From positions 1 to 9,808 of the forward strand of contig JAJUFW010000065.1 of the NCBI GenBank assembly GCA_029263555.1: a DNA stretch of 9,808 nt. The letters run 5' to 3'. A model generated the notes under the pieces. It saw nothing but the letters and a program-made list of their open reading frames with translations, was not told the DNA's origin and did not search any database. The translations under genes were made by a program, and so were the position numbers. This document shows positions 6,379-9,808 of the stretch, one piece after another; the stretch's first letter is position 1; each line of letters begins with the position of its first letter. The stretch is from Alphaproteobacteria bacterium. GTDB lineage: Bacteria > Pseudomonadota > Alphaproteobacteria > DSM-16000 > Inquilinaceae.

Positions 6379-7067
6379 AGAAAATTGCAGTCGGCATTCT
6401 GAAGCCGGGCAGCGCCCCGGAAAGGCTTGCCGCCAGTCGGGGCGATTACGATTCGCGCTTCCGTACGCTTCTGGGCGAAGAGATCTTCGATTTCGTGACC
6501 TACGATGTCGAGAACGGGATTTTCCCCGACAGCGCCACCGCGGCGGACGCATGGGTCATCACGGGCTCGCGGCACGGCGTCTACGAGGATCACCCATGGA
6601 TCGCACCCCTGGAGCGGTTCATTCGCGAGATCCAGGCGGCGGGACGCCCCCTGCTCGGCATCTGCTTCGGCCATCAGATCGTCGCGCAGGCGCTGGGCGG
6701 CCGGGTCGAGCGCGCCGACATCGGGTGGATCACGGGACCGCAGCGCTATCGCGACTCCGCGGGCAACAGCTTCTTTCTGAATGCCTGGCATCGGGATCAG
6801 GTCGTCGAACCGCCCCCGGGGGCCGAGATCTTCGCCACCGGCGACGGATGTCCGTTTGCCGGGCTCGTCTATCCGGGCCCAATCCTCACGTTGCAGCCGC
6901 ATCCGGAGTTCGACACGGAATATGTCCTCGGCCTGCTGGCCGAGCGGGGCGGCTTCCTGCCGGAGGCGGAGCGCGGAGAGATCGCAGACAAGGCGCGGAG
7001 GTGCCCTCCCGATCTCGACGAGGTGGTTCCGCTGCTGCAAGGCGTGCTGAAGACGGGCACGTCGTGA
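6375..7067 (+). CDS. Type 1 glutamine amidotransferase (GuaA-like GATase domain)
   Basis: Stand-alone class I glutamine amidotransferase of 230 residues, related to the amidotransferase half of GMP synthase. The catalytic triad is complete: the nucleophile C97 in GICFGHQ, and H176 and E178 in LQPHPEFD. The segment WVITGSRHGVYEDHPWI (60-75) forms the oxyanion-hole loop, and HQIVAQALGG follows the nucleophile as in the family. Such proteins hydrolyse glutamine or a gamma-glutamyl amide; a synthetase domain that would use the ammonia is absent. The ATG overlaps the M20 peptidase stop, so the genes were translationally coupled. Together with the adjacent polyamine-type permeases this suggests processing of an amide or gamma-glutamyl compound, but that is inference. 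Because the upstream gene is broken, its promoter is probably lost or replaced. Confidence 0.92.
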   Translation: MKKIAVGILKPGSAPERLAASRGDYDSRFRTLLGEEIFDFVTYDVENGIFPDSATAADAWVITGSRHGVYEDHPWIAPLERFIREIQAAGRPLLGICFGHQIVAQALGGRVERADIGWITGPQRYRDSAGNSFFLNAWHRDQVVEPPPGAEIFATGDGCPFAGLVYPGPILTLQPHPEFDTEYVLGLLAERGGFLPEAERGEIADKARRCPPDLDEVVPLLQGVLKTGTS

Positions 7068-7091
7068 CGCCTTGATCCCGCGGGCCAACCG

Positions 7092-7110
7092 GGCGGAGAA
7101 CGGCTCCGCC
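7092..7110. terminator. Possible terminator-like hairpin downstream of the amidotransferase
   Basis: GGCGGAG (7092-7098) and CTCCGCC (7104-7110) form a perfect 7-bp stem with a 5-nt loop, 25 bp after the amidotransferase stop and between two convergent genes. There is no T-run, so Rho-independent termination would be weak. Confidence 0.4.
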
Positions 7111-7137
7111 GGGGCGGCCGGTACCCGCCCGCTCCCT

Positions 7138-7159
7138 GTCGGCGTCGTCCGACGCCGGC
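7138..7159. terminator. Second hairpin between convergent genes, possible bidirectional terminator
   Basis: GTCGGCGTC (7138-7146) pairs with GACGCCGGC (7151-7159) around GTCC, giving nine pairs with one G-T wobble. It lies just past the stop codon of the minus-strand cupin gene and downstream of the amidotransferase, where a terminator serving both strands would be expected. No T-tract is seen on either side. Confidence 0.4.
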
Positions 7160-7172
7160 CCTGTCGGCCGCT

Positions 7173-7646
7173 TCAGGCGAGGGGCGGTCCGGCGATTTCG
7201 ATCCCATGCCGCAGGCAGGCGGAGGGCAGGGCCTGCGGCTGCTCGAACGTGGGCGGCCCCGAGGGATCGGGCAAGCCGTCCGGTTCGGCCGGCCGACCGA
7301 CGCTGCGCACGAAAGGTCCGAAATCCTCGCCGACCGTGACCGTCAGCCGACGCGCGCCGGCGGAAGAGACGACGCGGCAGGCATGCGGTGTTCCTTTCGG
7401 CGCGATGACCGTCTGCCGCAGCCCGACCGGCAATTCGTTGCCGCCGATCAGGAACCGGAACTCCCCCTCCAGGACATGGAAGATCTTGTCCTCGTTGCGA
7501 CGGATGTGAAGCGGGGGTGAGAAGCCGTGAGGCCCCTGATGCTCCAGCATCGAGATTCGGTCCGTTCCGTCCTCGTAAGAGACGCGGATCTCGACGCGAG
7601 TGTCCGGAAACCAGAGACGCCGGACGCGGGATGCGGCGCTGCCCAT
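7173..7646 (-). CDS. Cupin-domain protein
   Basis: Small single-cupin protein of 157 residues. Motif 1 reads GFSPPLHIRRNEDKIFHVLE then GEFRF (about 41-65), and motif 2 is APKGTPHACRV (82-92). The beta-barrel fold is well supported by these motifs. Of the usual metal ligands, H47 and H88 are kept, but the second motif-1 histidine is R49 and the position normally holding glutamate is K54, so canonical metal binding is doubtful. The ATG at 7646 is favoured because GGAGG lies 6 nt upstream; the frame continues further up without recognisable sequence. The C-terminal 40 residues are proline-rich with no known motif. Cupins of this size can be isomerases, dioxygenases or ligand sensors; no function can be assigned. 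It is convergent with the amidotransferase gene and downstream of the AraC regulator on the same strand. Confidence 0.82.
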   Translation of the reverse strand: MGSAASRVRRLWFPDTRVEIRVSYEDGTDRISMLEHQGPHGFSPPLHIRRNEDKIFHVLEGEFRFLIGGNELPVGLRQTVIAPKGTPHACRVVSSAGARRLTVTVGEDFGPFVRSVGRPAEPDGLPDPSGPPTFEQPQALPSACLRHGIEIAGPPLA

Positions 7647-7955
7647 GACCGCCGCCCTCCGCCTAGCTGGTTGCATGCGAAGCCAAGGATAAGGAGCGGG
7701 CATGGGAGCGCAAGTCCGGCGGCCGATGATCGCGCGGCCCCCGCGCGGATCCGTCATGCCGTCGCGGCCCGTTCGGGTGTTCGGGTCTCGCATGAAATTG
7801 GCGGAAGGACGTCCGGCCTGAGGCGAAAAGGCGACGCCGAAGGCGCTGCCCGATCCGTAGCCGAACCTTGGCCGCGATCTCGGCTGCGGGTTCCGGATCA
7901 TCCCGGGCCAGGCGCTCTGCTTTGGGGGCCGACAGCGCCTTGGACGCCGTCCCCC
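7647..7955. other. 309-bp gap between cupin and AraC genes
   Basis: No convincing gene is seen. It contains a 7-bp GC hairpin, CGCGCGG (7731-7737) and CCGCGCG (7741-7747) with a CCC loop, which could end transcription of the AraC gene although no T-run follows. It also contains a possible weak promoter for the cupin gene, and a 39-codon plus-strand frame (7702-7821) behind a good AAGGAG. The long minus-strand frame through the gap has arginine/proline-rich translation without motifs. Confidence 0.5.
7686..7713 (-). promoter_or_regulatory. Possible weak promoter of the cupin gene
   Basis: On the minus strand TTGCGC (7708-7713) and TATCCT (7686-7691) are spaced by 16 nt, about 40 bp upstream of the cupin start. 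Both boxes match the sigma-70 consensus only partly, so this is tentative. Confidence 0.25.
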
Positions 7956-8873
7956 TCAACCGAGACCGGCAGCGACTAGGCCGGAGGACGGCTGCATTCG
8001 CACCTTGGCGGCCCTCACGTCCCGCGCGGGCGGAAGGCCGAACATACGACCATATTCGCGCGTGAACTGGGACACGCTCTCATATCCCACGGCATAGGCC
8101 GCATTGCTGATCGTCTCTCCCTCAGCGATCATCATCCGGCGCGCCTCGATAAGCCTGAGTTGCTTCTGGAACTGAAGGGGTGTCAGCGAGGTGACGGCTC
8201 GGAAATGTTCGTGGAAGGAGGACACGCTCATACCTGCGGCCTCCGCCAGCTTCTCCCCCCTGAGCGGCCGGGCGAAATTCTCTCGGATCAACGCCACGGC
8301 TCGCCCCACGCGGTTGGCGTGACTGTCGGTGACCCCGAGATTGCGGATGTCCCCGCCGTGCCGGCCCGAAAGCAGCCAGAAATGCAGTTCTCGGATATAC
8401 TGCGCCTACAGGACCGAGACCGCCCCCGGACGGTCGAGGAGCCGCATCAGCCGGAACGCGGCATCTGCAATCTCCGCCTCGGTCGGATCCACGCGGACGG
8501 CCGCGCCGGCGGCCGGCGGCACGGGCCCCATTTCGACGATCAGGCTCTCTATCACCGAGGGATCGAGGTGGACGACCACGGCAAGGTAGGGCGCGCCGAT
8601 ATTGGCCCGTGTGATCTGGCTGACCGTCGGCACGTCCGCGGTTATCAGGAGCGACTCGCCGGCGCCGAAGTCGAAGGTATCGCTGCCCGCCATCACCCGC
8701 TTGGCGCCCTGCAACACCATGGCGACCAGTGGCCTGTCGATCGCATACTGCAGCTCGGTTGGCGCGACCTGCCGAATGAAGGTCAGGCCGGGCACGGGCG
8801 TGACCGCGATGCCGTTCCTGTCGGCATGTGCCTCCGCATAGCGGCGCACGACATCGAGCAACGGGTGAGCCAT
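7956..8873 (-). pseudogene. AraC-family transcriptional regulator interrupted by an in-frame amber codon
   Basis: A full-length AraC-type regulator, about 305 codons from the ATG at 8873, except for a TAG at codon 156 (8406-8408). The first half is the cupin-like N-terminal sensor of the AraC_N type, with TFIRQVAPTELQYAIDRPLV followed by MVLQGAKRV and FDFGAGESLLITADVPTVSQ. After the TAG the same frame continues as AQYIRELHFWLLSGRHGGDI, exactly what the family has between the two domains. The double helix-turn-helix DNA-binding domain follows (FARPLRGEKLAEAAGMSVSS, then AYAVGYESVSQFTREYGRMF and GLPPARD). No bases are gained or lost, so this is one nonsense change, or a sequencing error. It diverges from the SDR gene and probably regulated it. 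A TTG lies two codons before the ATG; no clear Shine-Dalgarno is seen. Confidence 0.88.
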
Positions 8874-8887
8874 TTGCAAAGGCTAAC

Positions 8888-8901
8888 CCCGCCAGGGCGG
8901 G
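8888..8901. repeat. Short perfect palindrome in the AraC leader
   Basis: CCCGCC (8888-8893) and GGCGGG (8896-8901) flank AG, 15 bp upstream of the AraC-type ATG. It could be an operator half or a hairpin in the AraC leader near the ribosome-binding region. In such GC-rich DNA a 6-bp stem can also arise by chance. Confidence 0.35.
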
Positions 8902-9091
8902 CCTATCAATGGCAAGCCCAGGAACGGGCAAGAACATCCGCGTGTCGTGCTGACGTCCGACGGCTTCGGAAAGAGGCGGCCGCGGGGATAGGTCGCCCGC
9001 ACGTCAGGGCCGCCCCCGGTATCGGCGTAGGAACAGGCAAGACTTTCCGACGAACCGGCAACACGGGCCGGTCCCGGTCCTCGATAGTGCC

Positions 9092-9110
9092 GGTGGGCAC
9101 AACGCTCACC
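9092..9110. promoter_or_regulatory. Imperfect inverted repeat just upstream of the SDR gene
   Basis: GGTGGGC (9092-9098) and GCTCACC (9104-9110) match as an inverted repeat at six of seven positions around ACAAC, ending 14 bp before the SDR start codon. A second, overlapping stem joins GTGCC (9087-9091) with GGCAC (9096-9100). Either could be a regulator site or a leader structure. The 251-bp divergent region 8874-9124 is where the AraC protein would be expected to act, but I find no clear promoter boxes or AraC-type direct repeats in it. Confidence 0.25.
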
Positions 9111-9124
9111 AGCAAGAGGCAGAA

Positions 9125-9808
9125 ATGACCACCATCTCGATCATCACCGGCGGTAGCCGGGGGCTTGGCCGCAGTACCGCCATCAGCGTCGCCCGCCGCG
9201 GGGGCGACGTCATCGTCACCTATCGCAACGGCGCCGAGGACGCGAAGGCCGTCGTGGCCGAGATCGAAAGCATGGGCCGCAACGCCGTCGCCCTGCGACT
9301 CGATGTCGGCGACATCGCCACCCTTCCCGCCTTCGTCAGGAACGTCCGTTCGGCGCTGCGCTCGACCTGGGGCCGCGATCGCTTCGACCACCTCGTCAAT
9401 AATGCGGGCCACGGCGAAATGGCGGCCTTCGCCGAGACGACCGAGGCGCAGTTCGACAACCTGTTCAAGGTTCACGTCAAGGGCGTGTTCTTCCTCACGC
9501 AGGCGCTCCTGCCGCTCATCGCCGAAGGTGGACGCATCGTGAACTTCTCCTCCGGCCTGACCCGCGTCAGCTTTCCGGGATTCTCGGCCTATTCCGCCGC
9601 AAAGGGGGCGGTCGAGACCCTGACGCTCTACATGGCCAAGGAGTTGGGCAGCCGCGGCATCACCGCGAATGCGATCGCCCCGGGTGCGATCGAGACCGAC
9701 TTCTTGGGCGGTGCCGTACGCGACACGCCTGAGTACAACGAGGCGTTCGCCACCATGACCGCGCTTGGCCGCGTCGGCGTGCCCGACGACGTCGGCCCGG
9801 CCGTCGCC
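9125..9808 (+). CDS. SDR-family NAD(P)-dependent oxidoreductase, partial (C-terminus outside window)
   Basis: Classical short-chain dehydrogenase/reductase; 228 of about 250 residues are visible. The cofactor-binding Rossmann motif is TGGSRGLG (8-15). Y33-R34 after the second strand, where NADP-preferring members carry a basic residue, hints at NADPH use. D60 (RLDVGD) contacts adenine, NNAG (92-95) is intact, and the catalytic S143, Y156 and K160 (YSAAK) are all present. PGAIETDF (186-193) follows as in the family. The start is supported by AGAGG 5 nt upstream. The substrate cannot be predicted, because SDR specificity lies in the variable C-terminal region, partly outside the window. It is divergent from the amber-interrupted AraC regulator; such AraC/SDR pairs are a common arrangement, and loss of the regulator would leave this gene uncontrolled or unactivated. 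Confidence 0.95.
   Translation, partial: MTTISIITGGSRGLGRSTAISVARRGGDVIVTYRNGAEDAKAVVAEIESMGRNAVALRLDVGDIATLPAFVRNVRSALRSTWGRDRFDHLVNNAGHGEMAAFAETTEAQFDNLFKVHVKGVFFLTQALLPLIAEGGRIVNFSSGLTRVSFPGFSAYSAAKGAVETLTLYMAKELGSRGITANAIAPGAIETDFLGGAVRDTPEYNEAFATMTALGRVGVPDDVGPAVA

Noticed and set aside
5851..6552. Minus-strand frame continuous with the PotB-like fragment, which might look like its N-terminus
   Set aside because: It has no hydrophobic helices and is antisense to M20 and amidotransferase coding sequence.
6375..7067. PuuD-type gamma-glutamyl-GABA hydrolase as a specific name for the amidotransferase
   Set aside because: The nucleophile context GICFGHQ and overall layout resemble the GuaA-like group rather than PuuD, so only the general family is given.
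7956..8309. Separate short DNA-binding-only AraC protein starting at a GTG
   Set aside because: It is in the same frame as the sensor half with family-like linker sequence on both sides of the TAG and has no ribosome-binding site; one interrupted gene explains it better.

Overview
This is a GC-rich window with dense, operon-packed genes, ATGA stop/start overlaps, a TRAP transporter, several GntR/FCD regulators and a polyamine-type ABC permease pair. That gene mix is typical of an alphaproteobacterium (Rhizobiales/Rhodobacterales-like). The assignment is inferred from gene content only. The window looks like an accessory catabolic region: small-molecule uptake modules, each with its own regulator, and enzymes for unidentified substrates. 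I see no RNA genes, insertion sequences, CRISPR arrays or phage genes.

Region 1 (1-3164, minus strand) is a TRAP operon reading regulator (FadR-type GntR/FCD), dctP, dctQ, dctM (cut by the window edge). A TTGACA -35 box and a GntR-type palindrome sit just upstream of the regulator, which suggests it represses the whole operon, itself included. A perfect 12-bp hairpin separates dctP from dctQ.

Region 2 (3284-about 5835, minus strand) is the tail of a second transport operon: the C-terminal part of a PotB-like permease, a complete PotC-like permease, a GntR/FCD regulator and a flavin reductase overlapping it by 4 bp. No ATPase, binding protein or promoter for this operon is present.

Region 3 (about 5836-7067, plus strand) starts with the C-terminal part of an M20 metallopeptidase, which overlaps by 4 bp a complete class I glutamine amidotransferase. 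Regions 2 and 3 meet head to head. Both end genes have lost their N-termini at the same point (about 5815-5850), so a rearrangement breakpoint or an assembly join lies there.

Region 4 (7068-9808) holds a minus-strand cupin protein convergent to region 3, an AraC-family regulator interrupted by one in-frame amber codon, and a divergent SDR oxidoreductase that runs off the right end. The AraC/SDR pair shares a 251-bp intergenic region, so the regulator probably controls the SDR gene, but the amber codon would inactivate it unless it is read through or is a sequencing error.

I found no clearly new multi-gene system. The observations most worth checking are the double-truncation junction, the amber-interrupted regulator, the operator-on-promoter layout, the intercistronic hairpin and the coupled M20/amidotransferase pair.
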